Assembly (NCBI RefSeq): GCF_041296385.1 | Contig: NC_091020.1 | Coordinates: 35,054,501 to 35,118,500 of the forward strand | DNA: 64,000 nt | Direction of reading: 5' to 3' | Origin: Aphelocoma coerulescens | Taxonomy: Eukaryota > Chordata > Aves > Passeriformes > Corvidae | In this document: positions 47,440 to 60,529 of the stretch, in pieces | Numbering within the stretch: position 1 is the first letter of the stretch | Layout of the letters: each line of letters begins with the position of its first letter | Translations under genes and position numbers: made by a program | Notes under the pieces: generated by a model | The model's input: the letters and a program-made list of their open reading frames with translations, nothing else | Told to the model about the DNA's origin: nothing | Databases searched by the model: none

Positions 47440-48589
47440 AGATTTTAAACTGCTGAAAAGTCTCACGGATGCACTGCTCTCTGGGCAGAGGGGTAGAACC
47501 TGCTCATTACCTTAACTGATTAGAAGTGTGAAGTAGAATCGGTCTTAATTAGTGGCAACAAGTCCTTAACTAGAGGAAAACATGCCCAAGTATGAGGTGT
47601 GAAGTGTTGTTGTTGTCAGGGTGAGTCCTCCAGGCCAAAGGTAAGGCAGGCAATGTTTGCTGTTTCTCTTGCTCCTTTCGTTGGCTGACAGCTCAAACAG
47701 AGCATTTCAGTGGGAGAGAGTGTGGGATTTCCACCAAAATTCACTTTTGGGCTAAATGGCTTTGCAAAATAGGGGACAACTAAAGTTCGATTTTTGCTTC
47801 CTTGGGAGTCACAGGGGCCTCCTGCACTTGTGTTGGATTTTTGAGTCAACTGGCTGTAAGTTTTTTATTTATTTTTCCATCTTGAAGCTATTTGAAGTGC
47901 TCTATAGAATACTAAGTGGGAAAAATCGGTTAAAATTCTGATGTCTCCTCCTTTTTCTCCTGTTTACAACTAAAAGAACAAGTTATATTGGTTTAGACAT
48001 ACTTTAAAAATTGTTTCAGTTAGTTTTTCTGGTAAATCTGAAGGTTTATTTGGTCATGAAGAAAATCTAAAATAGGTTTTTGGCTGGAGAGAGGGAACAA
48101 TTCACTATGAAAGATGACCAAGGTGTGGTTTGTGTACATTCCTATGGAGAAATGTTTTTCCAGAACACACCTGGCTCTTTTGTTTTGGTTCAAAACTTCC
48201 CCCTGCTACAGCTTGGCTTATTTTAGGAGCTGTTGGTGAAGGGAAAATTTGACTTGGAAAAAATAATGGAAGCTATGGGAAGTTTATGATGGTTCATGTG
48301 CTCAGTGTGATGAACAATGAAAGACTGGGCGAATTTTCCTTGGCAAAGAGAGAAACAAAGTCACAAATTATACCATAACTCAAAGAGAAATCTGTATTGT
48401 TTATAGATCTTCATGTCATTCCAGACACATAGAGAGACAGCTTTAAAAAATAAGCTTCTAAAAAAAAGGAATTAACACCTCTCCGAAAATTTGCTACATC
48501 ACATCTGAGCTCTTCCTATTCCTGATGTGCCATTCACCAGTGAAGAACACAGGAAAGGCACTGGAAGGGAGGCGCTGTTTGAACAGATC

Positions 48590-48830
48590 TCATCGTCAAT
48601 AAGTAATTGTCTTTTAATTAAAATGTGTCATGTCATTCTGAGGGTCCTATATTACATGAGTATGAAAATGTATGACCGCATAATGCGGTAATAATTGGAA
48701 TTACAGTTTCCTAACTCTTAAATTAAAATGCTTGGCAATTAACTGCCTGATAAATCTCACTTTTCCGTGTGCGTTTTTTCCCCTTTTTATCCGGGTGTAT
48801 TAAATAGTCCTAATTGCTGATTGACATTCC
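48590..48830. promoter_or_regulatory. Candidate conserved non-coding element
   Basis: Dense homeodomain-type words ('gtcttttaattaaaatgtgt', 'ggtaataattggaattacag', 'cttaaattaaaatgcttggc', 'ggcaattaactgcctgataa') and a short palindrome, accgcat-a-atgcggt, at 48675-48689. There are no CR1 copies or microsatellites inside. Its texture is like that of vertebrate developmental enhancers. Confidence 0.38.
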
Positions 48831-49173
48831 TGGGCTGCTGGTGGTTTTATGTTGGGTCTATCAGCTACAACTTCTCCAAGTGTTGCTTAATTTTTGCACG
48901 TGAGTCAAAGGTGTTGCATGCAACTTTTACTAGTTGGGGAGCTCATGAAGTCCTAAAGCCTCAGAGATGTATCCATAAGATCAGGGTGGACAAGGACTCG
49001 GTGTAGGGATGTGTAATCCAGACACAGTTCGGAAGTTGTTGCATGCAATGCTTGTACCTTTTAGGCAAAAGCTAATGATGGAGATTTTCTGAATTTTATT
49101 GGTTTAGTGAATTCAGAAATAAACTCTGTCTCGTCTTCATAGCTTGGTGTAGTGGCACTCCTTGTTTTAGAAG

Positions 49174-49630
49174 ACAGAATCCCAGAATCACTGAGGTTGA
49201 AAAAGCCCTCTCAAACTGAGTCCAACCATTCCCCAGCACTGCCAAGGCCACGCTGCCTCATGTCCCCAAGTGCCACATCCACAGGTCTTAGAAATCCCTC
49301 CAGGGACGGGGATTCCATCACTGCCCTGGGCAGCTGTGCCAGGCCTGGACAAACCTTTCCCATGAGGAAATTCCTGCTGCTGTCCACCCTGAGCCTCCCG
49401 TGGCCCAGCCTGAGGCCGTTCCCTCTCTCCTGTCCCTGTTCCCTGGGAGCAGAGCCCGACCCCCCCGGCTGCCCCCTCCTGTCAGGGACTTGTGCAGAGC
49501 CACAAGGTCCCCCCTGAGCCTCCTTTGCTCCAGCCTGAGCCCCTTTCCAGCTCCCTCAGGAATTCTCCATCCCCTTCCCAGCTCCATTCCCTTCCCTGGA
49601 CTCGCTCCAGCCCCTCAATGTCCCTCTTGT
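49174..49630 (-). mobile_element. CR1 LINE 3' end with ORF2 remnant
   Basis: 'cagaatcccagaatcactga' marks the 3' tip. On the minus strand the far end reads RLEQRRLRGDLVAL, the conserved CR1 ORF2 C-terminal motif, near 49490-49545, followed by 'LPGNRDRREG'-like decayed sequence. The copy stops abruptly at 'tccctcttgt', and another CR1 begins within 10 bp. Confidence 0.93.
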
Positions 49631-49639
49631 CATGAATTA

Positions 49640-49762
49640 ATGAATCCCAGACAGGTTTGGGTTGGAAGGCACTTTACAACTCATCCCATTCCACCCCCTG
49701 CCATGGGCAGGGACAACTTCCACCACCCCAGGTTGCTCCAAGCCCTGTCCAGTCCAGTCTGG
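49640..49762 (-). mobile_element. CR1 3' end in tandem with the previous copy
   Basis: 'atgaatcccagacaggtttg' then 'ggttggaaggcactttacaa' and 'accaccccaggttgctccaa'. Same orientation as the 49174 copy, which ends 9 bp before it. It differs in subfamily wording, so this is a separate insertion or a template jump, not a local duplication. Confidence 0.93.
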
Positions 49763-52700
49763 ATGAGTATTTTGGTACTTTTAGACGAATGCTGCTGCTC
49801 CTAAGGCCTTCTCTGGCTGAGCAATTAACAAATGAGCAGTAGGATGGCACAGGATGGCTGTGTGCTCTCCGACTGGCTCCATGTGACAGCTCTGTGCAAT
49901 GTGGCTTCTTGGGGACACACAGGTCACCCCAGTGTGCTCTCACTGGTTCAGATCATGCTTTTAGTGTTCCCATAAATGCCCTGCTCTGCCTAACAATGAG
50001 GAGCCCAACACAAATGCATCTGGAAGAGGTAAAAGCTGCAAAAGGCATCTCCAGAAAGACTCTTCCGTTTGCATTTTGAATGGGGTCATCGGCGTAAATT
50101 GAATTGGAAAGAAAGGCACTTGCTAAAGATGTTTTCTGTGTTTGCTGCTGAGGAGCAGGGAAAGAAGGTTGGAAAGGTTTCAAGGAACTCACAAGGCAGC
50201 GTGGCCCCGACTCGGGGGTGGGTAAACACGGGAAGATCACCCAGAACCCCACAAATTCATTGAGACAACTGAGTCTGGGAGATGACAAACTCCACGGCAA
50301 AATCCGAGCGAGATCTTAATTTTATGGGGAGAGCAGGGTCTTGAGAGCAGTTGTTTCCTTAAACATTTATTAAACTCCTTCCCTGCAGATGTAACATTTC
50401 CCATGGTTTCCCCTGCACTTCACGTCTCGGTGCTCATGGCGTGAACTTTACTGGGACTGATTCTTTAGTGGCTGACTGGAGGTGAGCCAGGAGCAAAGAC
50501 TTCCAGGCATCTCCCCTGACATTCCTGCAGCCCATCCCACCCCCAGCAAGTGCCTGTGCCAGGGATGGGCTGCCAGGGCTCGCTCCAAGCGCTCCTGTCA
50601 CGAGGGTCTTGAAAATTCCTACCATCTCTGGACTTTTTGAGCTGAAAAAGATGAGGTTATAGGGGAAAAAAAAAGGGGAAGACATTTAAAATCTGTCATT
50701 GGAGTTGTCCCAGCTATGCACAGTGCTGTGTACATGGAAATTGCCTGAAGAATGAATTTAGGGGATTTTTCTCCCTATTGATTATTTCAGTTTAATTGTG
50801 CATCTCCATCTCAACTCAGTGGTTGCTGCCTGTGCCTTTGATTATTTAAACTGCAACTTCTCAGGCCCGGATTGAACAGTTTGATCCTTGTGCATTGTGC
50901 CAGGTGATGCTGAGGCCTGGTCTCTACAGCTGGGATTTGGGAAGCTGGGAATTGGAGATGGGATTTCAGCTTCTCCTGCAGTCAGTGGGGAAAAGGAAAG
51001 AAGCAGCTTTAGGCAGAGGCTTCTCCTTCCAATGGTGCCGTGGTTCTCCCTCTGGAGAAATCCCTCTCCCCACTGACAGTGGCAGCCCCAAGACAAACCT
51101 TGCACACAGAAGAAGAAACCAGAGGATGTAAATCCCTTATTTCTGGTGCTTGTGAAAAAGCTTCTTCACTGAGAAACTCTCTCTGGCATGATTATTAATA
51201 ATTTTTTTTTAATGTTCATATGTGCAGACTGCAAACAAACCCAAAAATTCTTTAAAAAAATGAAGTGGAAAAGCTGCCAAGAATAACTTCTAAAAAAATC
51301 ATTTTACTTAACCCCACAACCTAATTTTTTATTATTTTCTTGTGTTTGTTTATCTAGTTATTTTTTTAAGGTTGGCCTTTTATTTCTGCGTCTCTGTTGC
51401 CACTGGAACACATTTGCAAGAATTTTTGCAACTTTGGGGACTTGTGATTTTCTCGCTTATCTGAAGGAAGGCTCTGATTCTCATTCCATGGCTTGTGAAA
51501 GCTGAGGCTTGAAGAAAATCTCCAGCCCCAGCCACACTCTCTGGAACATCAGGAAAATTGGCAACTATTAAAATATTTGCAAATATTTTTATTGCCAGTT
51601 TTTTTTCCTCAGTTCTGCTCTCAGCCATCAGCAGGGGACCTTTTGAGGGATAACTGCTCCCTACACGGAATCTTCCCGAGCCCAGTTCAGAGCTGGTGCG
51701 TGCAAACAAAACTGCCCTGGCTTCACAAATTAAAGGGGAACACTCAAAAACTCCACTGATTTTTGGTTTGTGCTATTGAAGCTTTTTATTTACCTGTTTC
51801 CCTCCCCCCCCTTCCCTTTTTAAGTGGGAAAAATGCCATTTTTGAAGCTCCTGGCTTCATGAAAAGGGAATACGAAATTTTTCAAAAATTTATCCTGTGG
51901 AAGACTTCATTTTGGGCATTTTTTATGAAAACCTTGCCTTGTATTTTTGAAAACACCTCCCAGCCTCTGTTCCTCTGTCTCCTCCTCCTGCAATTGGTGC
52001 AAATATGACATTGGGAAGCTTTGGAGACAACTTGGGAATGGGGTAGAAATTGCTCCTTGTTCCCTGCCGGTGGCTTTGGTGGAAGGGAGCAGACCCCGCC
52101 CAGGGAAGGAGGGGAATGGCACCAGGGCAGTGCAATCCAAGGATTTCCTTCCTCATGAATATAGGAAAACTCACACAGGTTCCTTATTGCTTGCCTGGTG
52201 AGGCCTCAATTAAGTTTTGTGTTATTTTGAGCCTTGTTTTAAGGATTTAAAATCCTTTTGGATGCATCCCAGCAGTGATTTGCTGATGACCTTGCTTTAC
52301 CCAGCTCTGGGGAATTTAATTCCTCAGTACACAGGGAGAAATCAGCTGAAGTGGTCTTGTGGCAGATCAGACCAGAATTTATCTTGGGCAGTGGCAGCAT
52401 CCAGGTTGATGTGTGTGGTGGAAGTTAACCCATACAAAGGCCTGCTAAGGGTATCCCAAAAATCTGGAGGAGCAGCCAGCAGGGAGTTGTGGGGCAGTGA
52501 CAAGAAAATCCTTTTTCCCCAAACTTTTTGGCACAGCCAGCAAATCATTGCTTTGTATTGTGAGGCAAAAAGGGGGCTTTCCTCTCCTTTTCCTTTTTTT
52601 CCTGTTCAGCATCAAAAGTATATCAGGGAGCAGAGGAGTTCTGAGGAATTGCTATCTTCTCACTGACTGGATTTCTCTAGGAGCTGTTAAACCTCTGGAT

Positions 52701-52781
52701 GAGGTGGGGGGATGCTGAAAATCTCCTGTTTGGGAAAGGAATGTTGGAAAAAGCAGGGGGTGGTGGCAGGTTGGACTCACT
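49763..52781. other. Non-coding stretch, no gene seen
   Basis: No CR1 or long simple repeat beyond short T and A runs (51201-51211, 51360-51367). Frames of 80-149 codons (for example 52217-52666) overlap frames on the other strand and have no domain. Confidence 0.5.
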
Positions 52782-52887
52782 TTAGAATCATGGGATAGTC
52801 TGGGAGGGAAGGGACCTTAAAGCCAGCCTCATTCCATGGGCAGGGACACCTTCCACAGACCAGGTTGCTCCAAGCCCCGTCCATCCC
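52782..52887 (-). mobile_element. CR1 LINE 3' end
   Basis: 'ttagaatcatgggatagtct' then 'gggagggaagggaccttaaa' and 'ccacagaccaggttgctcca'. A deletion removes part of the 'caacccctgcc' segment. About 105 bp remain. Confidence 0.92.
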
Positions 52888-55063
52888 TTTATTTTCTGCC
52901 TTTTCCTTTGCTCAGCCCCTGCTCAGGGAAGTCCAGAACTGGTGTTTAACCAACAATTTGGTACCAGCTGAAGCCCTGATTTGATTGCTGTTAATTTGAT
53001 GTCATTTATCAGTGAATGGTGGAGCAGTGGCTGTTCCTATGTCCAAGAACCCCGTTTAGTGCTAGGAAAACACTGAATATCGAATTGCTTAAAAATCACA
53101 GCTTGTTTTTGCATCACAAAAATGTTTTTTCTGGGGAACAAATGGCTGTGCCTGGATGAGATGGAGCTGCAAGTGGAATATTGGCAGGAATGAGCTGGAT
53201 ACAACAAAGCAAGAGGAGAACTGGAGGTCTATTAAGCATCCACAGTTGTTTTTTGGGCAGTGTTTTCAGACATGAATAAAGGGGAAGATAATGGGAAATG
53301 CACAATCGTAGCCCTTGCTTGGACATGGTTTTTCTGTACCTTTGTCTCATGTGAACCCTTCACATCCATTACATCAATTTTCCAGGATAAAGGATGCCTC
53401 AGGATTACAGGGTAATTACTGACTTCCAGGAGACACCTTTCCTTCCACCTGCATTGCTCTCAATTTGGGAAAAAACACTATTTTGGTGGGGTTTTTTTCT
53501 TTCCTTTTTCCACTGGCATGAAGGTGACGATGGGAACAAGGTCCTGCAGTGTCCCTGTGCTGTAGGGACTTAATCTCTGGGTGAAAAAGGAGATGTCCAA
53601 AAATTATGGTGTTTAAAAGTATCTTCTATGGCCTAATTGAATGGGAGCTGGTGCAAAGAGGAAGGAGGGGTTTCCCTGCTGGGTGTGGGTGGTGGGGGGA
53701 AGTGAGGGCAATTGTTGGTAAACAAGACAATTTAATAAAATTTAGGTTAAAGGAGACACTGTAAAACAAGGAATGTTGGCTTTTTTTATGTATCCCTGCA
53801 AAGAGAAACTTAGAGCAGGTCAGAAGTTGATCCTCTGAGGGGCCAATTCCACCTCAAGGATGCTGGAAACACGTGAGGAGTTGAAGTGCATCTTCTCTTT
53901 CTGACTCCTTCGCCAACCACAGAGATTTTATATTAAAACAACAACAACAAAAAAAACCCCAAACCCGTAACTGGAATTAGGCAGACGAGAAAATGCAAAT
54001 TCATGGCACAGAAAAGAAAAGCAGAGCATGAAAGAGAAAAACATCCTGATTGCTCACAAGGGGAGGGATGGCTCAAGGGCTTGCTTTTTTTTTTTTTAAA
54101 TAGAAATATTATTGCAGTTTATTTCTATTCTTTGCGATGGGAGATGGAAGTTGGCTGATGTCCAGGCCAATGTGGGGTTTGTTTTATTTATTTTATAGGG
54201 TGAGGCTGCTCAGCCCACCCTGTCTGCTCTGTGGTGTCCTTCAGGCCCATGTGGGCAACTCTTGGTGGATGGACACAGGTCTGGGATTGTGGCCTGGAAT
54301 TACCTTTCTCTGCTGGTTTTGGGCCATTCCACCTCCCTTTTCTCCCTGGAGATTTAGTGTATTAAATTTTCAGGGTTTTTTTTTCTAAAGGCTCGGAACA
54401 AAGGGAGATTTGCAGAAGATTTGTATGAGGAGAGGGTTCATATTTGGTCTATATTTCAGAGAGGTAAAATAAAATGCTGAACCTCCTGCAGATAAACCTC
54501 TGGGAGTTCTCCTGGGTACCAGTGGCATATTTCTTCTGTGATCCTTCAGGAGGTTAAGGGTGAAGCTGGAGCTATATGAAGAACAATTTGTTTGCTCTTT
54601 ACAGAGGCAAAGGCAGATGCAGTGGGTGAGCACAACTTGGGGGTCTTGGAGTCGTTTCTCTTCAGGGGTCAGCACGTGCCTGTCCTGCAGCCCTTGCTCA
54701 GGTCCCCTTCACTGTTCTCATGATGCTCTTGTGCTTCCCAGACTTTTCCCTGTCTGCAGATCAGGAAAACTTCCTAAAAAAAATAATGAATGCACTGGTG
54801 ATGTGTGTATTCCAAACATAAACCCTTTGTGATTGTTTACTCTTTACTTTCAGATGTCTAAAAAGTGTAGGATCAATTAATTTTAGTGGACAAACTGCCC
54901 TTGAAAAAGTTAATTACTGGAAGAAATTTTTTGTCGTTGTTTTGTCTTATAATCAAACACCACACAGAAAGATTAAACTGCAGCCTTAGTTTATATTTAT
55001 AGGGGTTTTTACCTCGAATGTGCAATAAAATGGACAAGGATTTCATCAACAGATGCAGAGGAC
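52888..55063. other. Non-coding stretch
   Basis: No gene. (AAC)4 followed by an A run at 53937-53957, and a T11-12 run near 54085-54096. Nothing else was recognised. Confidence 0.5.
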
Positions 55064-55212
55064 CAAAGAATCCTGGAATGGTTTGGGTGAGAAGGGATCT
55101 GACACTCACCCAGTGCCAGCCCTGCCATGGGCAGGGACACCTCCCACTGTCCCAGGCTGCTCCAAGCCCCAATGTCCAGCCTGGCCTTGGGCACTGCCAG
55201 GGATGGGACATG
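55064..55212 (-). mobile_element. Young-type CR1 LINE 3' end
   Basis: 'aaagaatcctggaatggttt' through 'ccatgggcagggacacctcc' and 'caatgtccagcctggccttg'. It stops at 'gccagggatggga', near the same consensus point at which several other copies change wording. The 158-codon minus frame over it is CR1 sense-strand 3' sequence. Confidence 0.93.
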
Positions 55213-58200
55213 GTGGAAGATGCCTGAACCATCAGGATGAAATCTCTGTCCCCAGGTGAGTTTTCACACCAGCATCTCCTTAAAACTGCACCAGCCAAAA
55301 ATCTTAAAATATTGCAGAACAGGAAATTAGAAAAAATCATAAAAATCAATTAGCATCACTAATTAACTATAATAATACCATTTAATTCACTGCCTGGAAA
55401 TACAGTGCCTTTGGCCCCATGCCATGATAAAATCTGCACGGTGGAGTCTTTCATGTGGTCACACATCCATTCTGAGACCTGACAATGATGAGCAGTTTTT
55501 AAACATTTAAGTGCTGTCGTTGTTTTACTGAAGGAATTTTATTGCCTTGCTCGGGCAGTTAATATCTCACAGCAGCTGGTATTGATTGCAGTGATTTGGG
55601 TATTTAAAAAAGAAGGGGAGAAAAACTCTGTAACTTCTATTTTGTATTGTTATATGTCACTGCTTGCTGTTGGAAGGGTTTAGAAGAAGTTGGACCCTCA
55701 CCATAGAAGTATCCATATCAGTAATCAAATATAATCCATATTTTGCCAAGTTTCCCGGGCTGTCGCATCTGCCATCACCACCTGTGATAATTTTCCTCCT
55801 TTTCTTTTTTGCACTAAATAATCAATTATAATATTTTGCTCCCCCCCCCCCCCCCCCCCTCCACTGCTTTATTACAACTGGCTCTGGTTAGAGATTTTTT
55901 TCTTTAATGTCAGTGAGGAGGTGTGGGTAACTTTGTGCAGGCTTTTTGAGCACAGGAATGGGCATTGTGGAGTTCTGTGCTCCCAATTTCAGGACCTGCT
56001 TGCCATGAACATTGAAAACAGATGACCCCACGTGTGTAAATGAGGATTTACTGAGCAAAGAGATGTCAGACTTTGCAATTTTCTGTCACGAACTGAAGCC
56101 CTGGGTGTTGGTAACATGCAAGGAGCATTTTGAAAGATCCAAACAAGGCCCATCCTGATTTGTACATCCCAGCTCGAGTTTTGTGGGAAAAGCCAAGAGG
56201 GGAATATTTTGGTGACAGCTGAGCAAATTTGGTCAAAGGTGGCAAGAGGAGAGAACTGTGGTGCTACATTTTCCAGGTTAACTTTAGAAAACAGCTGCAC
56301 TTTGAAAAGCAGGGAATGTAACCAATGGTTTTATTGCTTAAAGAACATTCTGCACGTGCTAGGTGTGTCTGTGGGATGTGCCAGTGCTGCCTGGGTGGTT
56401 TGGGGTGGTTATCACATGCTGAGTATCTCTTCAGTGGGTCCATAGGGATGATTTAAGACCTGACTTAGGGAGGCCTGAGCAGGGTTTTAGCCTGAACCCC
56501 TGCAGTAACCCCTGTGCCCTGGTTTGTCCCGTGGGGCTGTGCCAGCACCGGCACAAGCAGCTGTTAAACCAGCCTTATTTCCAGGGAAAAGGGAAAATAT
56601 CAGCACTGGGGACTTTTAAAGGCAGAGCAGAGCAAAAAGGGCAGGGGTGGGAGTGGAGCAGCCATTTACACTCCTGGGGTTTATAGCACTGCCATCACAG
56701 ACCCTTCTTACAGGAGCATCTCAAAAATAGCCATCTTTTGATGTGCCATTGGCTAAGAGGTACTGGTGGGAGTGTGCTGGGGCATAAAAGGGTGGTCCTA
56801 ACCCAGCCTATTGGTGAGAGAAGCTTTTTCTTGTCAGTTTGTGGGGAATTTACCCCAGTAATGTCTGGAAATCCCATTTCCAAAGGCTGCATCCTGTCTG
56901 CTCCCTCTCAGAGCTGCACTGACGTTCTTCAGCGCCCACCAAAGTGGAAAGGTGGTGTTTGCACTCAGAGAGCTGCTGTGTCCCTTCAGCCTGGCTCAGA
57001 TACTTATCTTTAGCAAGCAGATGAATTTGTTGCAGCTCAGTTGGATTTAAAACCAGGTTTTATATTTCCTTTCTAATTTTATTCTTAGGATGGGGACTGT
57101 GTGTAGGAACCTGATGAAAAAAATGTGCACTTGCTCAGCTCCTTTTAGAGCCAGGTTTAACTTTCAGTGATGCTCTCTTTTTGCTATAAAAAGGGAATTT
57201 TATTATTGTTCTTGGTCCAGTAAAATTCATTAGGGTCTGTACTTATTTGCTTTTTGGAGATGGTAGCTGAAGGGGTACAAAAACCGGGCATTGTGACAAA
57301 TTTTTGATCACAGGAAACAGAAAACCAGACAGGAAATTATGTTTTTAAGGGGACACTTTAAATAAAAAGCCCAAAATGTGCCTTGGTTGAGCTTTTTTAA
57401 AATATGAAACATCCCCTAAATATGTCACGTTTATTTTTATAATACTATAAATAAAAAAGTTGAGTGAGAAAATAATCTCTTGGCTGTTCTTGGGAGCGCA
57501 GCCCCTGCCAGGAAAGGTCTCTGTAAATAGCAGAGGTCAGAACTGCTTGGGATCTCTCCCCCACCCCTCTAAAACCAAGGAACACATCTTTGTGTACATT
57601 CCATAAAACATGGATAGCTGTTCCTCCTTGGATTGTAAATCCTAGTGACCAGGAGATGCCAAACACGTGCCAAAAAATTTAGGGGGAAGGAAAATCTATC
57701 CTTAGCTACTGTTTCTTAGTGCTGACTTAGTGCTTTAAGTATTTTGGCCAGGGAATTTTCTAACAAACACTTCTGGACCAAAACCCTGAAGTTTATTGAA
57801 GTGGGTTTTTCATGTGAAAAGGCCAGTTTTGGTCTATCTGTTTGAGGTGGGGAGTACCAGGCAGTTCAGAGTACTCAGCTGTATTTTGCTTTCTCTGTGT
57901 TGATTTTTATTTCTTTTTTTCCCATGGGGATTTTATACCTGATAATCTTGGTGGTGGTTGCTGCTCAAAAGAGTTTGGTTTGAAATTTGTTTTACTCTGT
58001 GTAAAGAGATTTGTAAGGGATTTTTTTTCCTTGCATGACCATGATTTAGGTGAGTTCTGGTTTAGATGCTGATGCTGCAATAGGAGCAGCAGAAATGAAA
58101 TGCTTTGGGAAGAGCAGAGGTGGAAGGAAGTTGATCCTTTCCAGCTTCTCCGGTGTAGTTTTCATCTTTCAATCCATTTTAAGAGATTAATTCTAATTTA

Positions 58201-58479
58201 TGCCCCTTCAGGGGCAGCTGGGGATTGTCACAGGTTTGCTCTGGGACTGTCAGCATGCAGGGGATTATCCTAGGCCTGGAGCACCCAGATGGCTCAGGGT
58301 GCTGGGAATGCCTTGGGTGCTCCCTGAGAGGCTGAGCAGCCTCCTCTGCTCTGCCCATGGAGAGGAAAGTGATGTCTATCCCACAGAATTCTCATGGATT
58401 TGTTTTAATTTTCCAATTCCACGGGGAAACATCAGTTTGACCTTTGGAGGAAGGGCTGCGAGGTCTAGTGCTGGCCTTG
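55213..58479. other. Non-coding stretch, no gene seen
   Basis: C19 at 55841-55859 is the only long simple repeat. 55,320-55,660 is AT-rich. The frames at 56209-57013 have no domain. Confidence 0.5.
55841..55859. repeat. Poly-C tract, C19
   Basis: Nineteen C in an AT-rich context. The complementary G19 could fold into a G-quadruplex. Such tracts are prone to sequencing error, so the exact length is uncertain. Confidence 0.9.
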
Positions 58480-58540
58480 GCCATGGCTGGATTCGATCTT
58501 GGAGGTCTTTTCCACCCTCAATGATCTGGCGATCCCTGAG
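58480..58540 (+). mobile_element. CR1 3'-terminal fragment, plus orientation
   Basis: 'ccatggctggattcgatctt' then 'ggaggtcttttccaccctca' and 'atgatctggcgatccctgag', an altered form of the usual 'atgattctgtgattctgtga' tip. Short and diverged. Confidence 0.85.
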
Positions 58541-59249
58541 CCACTTGATTTTGAAAATAATTTCAAATTAGAGCCGTATTCATGGGGAGAAGAGGGAATT
58601 GATTCTTTCAGGAACTGGCTCCCCATCTTAGAGGCACAAAGGTGAGGCCAAACAATTTTGGTATAAGCAGCTCTCTGCTGTCCTGGGGTCCCAGCATGGC
58701 TGGCAGGAAGGGTGTTCCTTACACATCGTGTGAGGAAAGGAATCTTCAATTGCTCCACTGTTTTCTTGGGAAGTGCTTGGAGAAAGGTCTGAGGGCAGGG
58801 AGCGAGGGCACACCACGAGCCCATTCCCAAGCCTCTCTTTCCCCCATCGCTGTCCTCTCTACCTGTAATTTTCCTCCTGAATAAATTTCTTTTACTATTC
58901 CACTTCCCTCACCTCCCCAAACCCAGACTTGGCCTGCTGTGTTTGCTTTCATTAGAATAAAATAATTCCTTTTAGTGCCTTTTGCCTTGGCTAAACATTC
59001 ACCTTTTCCCAAGTCCTTCGGCTCCTTAGGAAATTTCTTATCAATACAGGCTGGATATATGGAATCAGTGAGTGCTTTGTGGGAGGGGTGAGACTCTGAG
59101 CTTATTCATAGAAAATATAGGGAAGAGGGAGAGGAGGAGTGAGCTTCACTGATTCCTGAAGAAAGGGGTGCTGCAGCGCACAGAAATCTTCTCTAAAAGG
59201 CATTTTTCCTGCTCTTTTGTGTTTTTAATTTAAAAAATAAGCTTTATTG

Positions 59250-59470
59250 CACCAAGTGACTGTGATCATCTCTCTCATGCTCATGGGAGAGAATCCTGCA
59301 CGTGGTCCTTGCTCTTCGTTATCTTGAATTACACAAATGATTTTAAAACATATGTCAATAGGCTTTTAAGCATGCAGATTCTGTTCTGATTAATTAATCA
59401 TACAGTTTCTCAGCTTCAAATGAACTTTTTCAATGACAAGTATTCATGTTTTAATTTTTTTGGGGCTGTT
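59250..59470. promoter_or_regulatory. Candidate conserved non-coding element
   Basis: Mixed motifs with little low-complexity sequence: 'ttattgcaccaagtgactgt', 'cttgaattacacaaatgatt' and 'tgttctgattaattaatcat'. The TTAATTAAT-type words are homeodomain-like. The flanks are T-rich simple DNA, so the contrast is visible. No conservation data are available. Confidence 0.33.
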
Positions 59471-60529
59471 TGTTTTTACACATCTGCATACTGCTTAGTT
59501 TGAACTTATTAATTAGAAAAAATAAAAAATAAGAAAAGCAGCAGGTGTTCTCTTATGTTTTCTACAAAGAATCTTATTCTTTAAATTTCACCAGATTATT
59601 TTATTCCTGCTGCTTCACGCTGCAGGATTCACAACAGAAATATTTTTTTTTATTCACATGAGACTTTTTGTTTTTTTTTTTTTGTTGGCAATTTGAAGGC
59701 TGTCATGGTTTGTGGAGAAGAAAACATTCTTATAATGTCTCCTTGCTGCTCCATGACTGATTTTACATGGACTCAGGAGTGAGTTTTAAATAAGAGAATT
59801 AGCCCATAATATTCTGGGGAAGGTACAAAGGGAAATGTGTTTTTTTCCTCCCAATGTCACTTACAGGGACCATGTTTGCAAGTGGTTGTTTGTATTAGGC
59901 TGGATTTTTTTTTGGAGGAGGAGGAGAATGGGTGAATTGTGTGTCTGTCTGTCACAATTTTTATTTTTAAGGCTGAAGGGCTCAATCTTCTGAGCCCTTG
60001 AATATATGAGAGAAAGGATGAGAGGCTATTATTATTATTAATTGACTTTTAAGGAAGTTTTCTAAGGCTCTCCAGGACTCCAGAACCTGGGGCATGTGGA
60101 GCAGCCACTGTGGCTGAGTGGTGCAGTGAGGATGGGGTTTGGGGGTGCAAGAAGATTCCCTGTTTCTTTTCTCTGGCCTCCTGGGGAAGAGAAATCCCTG
60201 GCTGGTTCCTGAGAGGGAGCACAAAAAATCCAACCAAAGACATTAAATATCAATTTCCAGCCCATGAGTTATCACATCCTAGAAACGAGGAATATCCATA
60301 TTTAAGTACCTGGGTGTGGGCTCGGGCTGTGGCCAGGGATCACCTGCATGAAGTTGTTTCCCCTCCCACTTTCATTTCCCTTTTCAATTTTTTAAGAATA
60401 AATTTCAAATCGACAAATCAGAAATTCCAGCCAACAGAGTTAAAAAAGAAGAATGCGCATCACCTTTTACTGCATCCTGCCTGAAAACTCTCCTCCTTTT
60501 TTTTATTGTCCTCCCTATTTTATTTTTAA

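Larger units (their letters stand above)
46611..49173. other. Non-coding stretch with a candidate regulatory core
   Basis: No gene. A40 lies at 47397-47436. The part at about 48,590-48,830 is a complex AT-rich island treated separately. Palindromes gttgcatgcaac (48913-48924) and ttgcatgcaa (49039-49048) follow it. Confidence 0.5.

Noticed and set aside
52217..52666. 149-codon plus frame
   Set aside because: Overlaps opposing frames, no domain, no exon-like boundaries.
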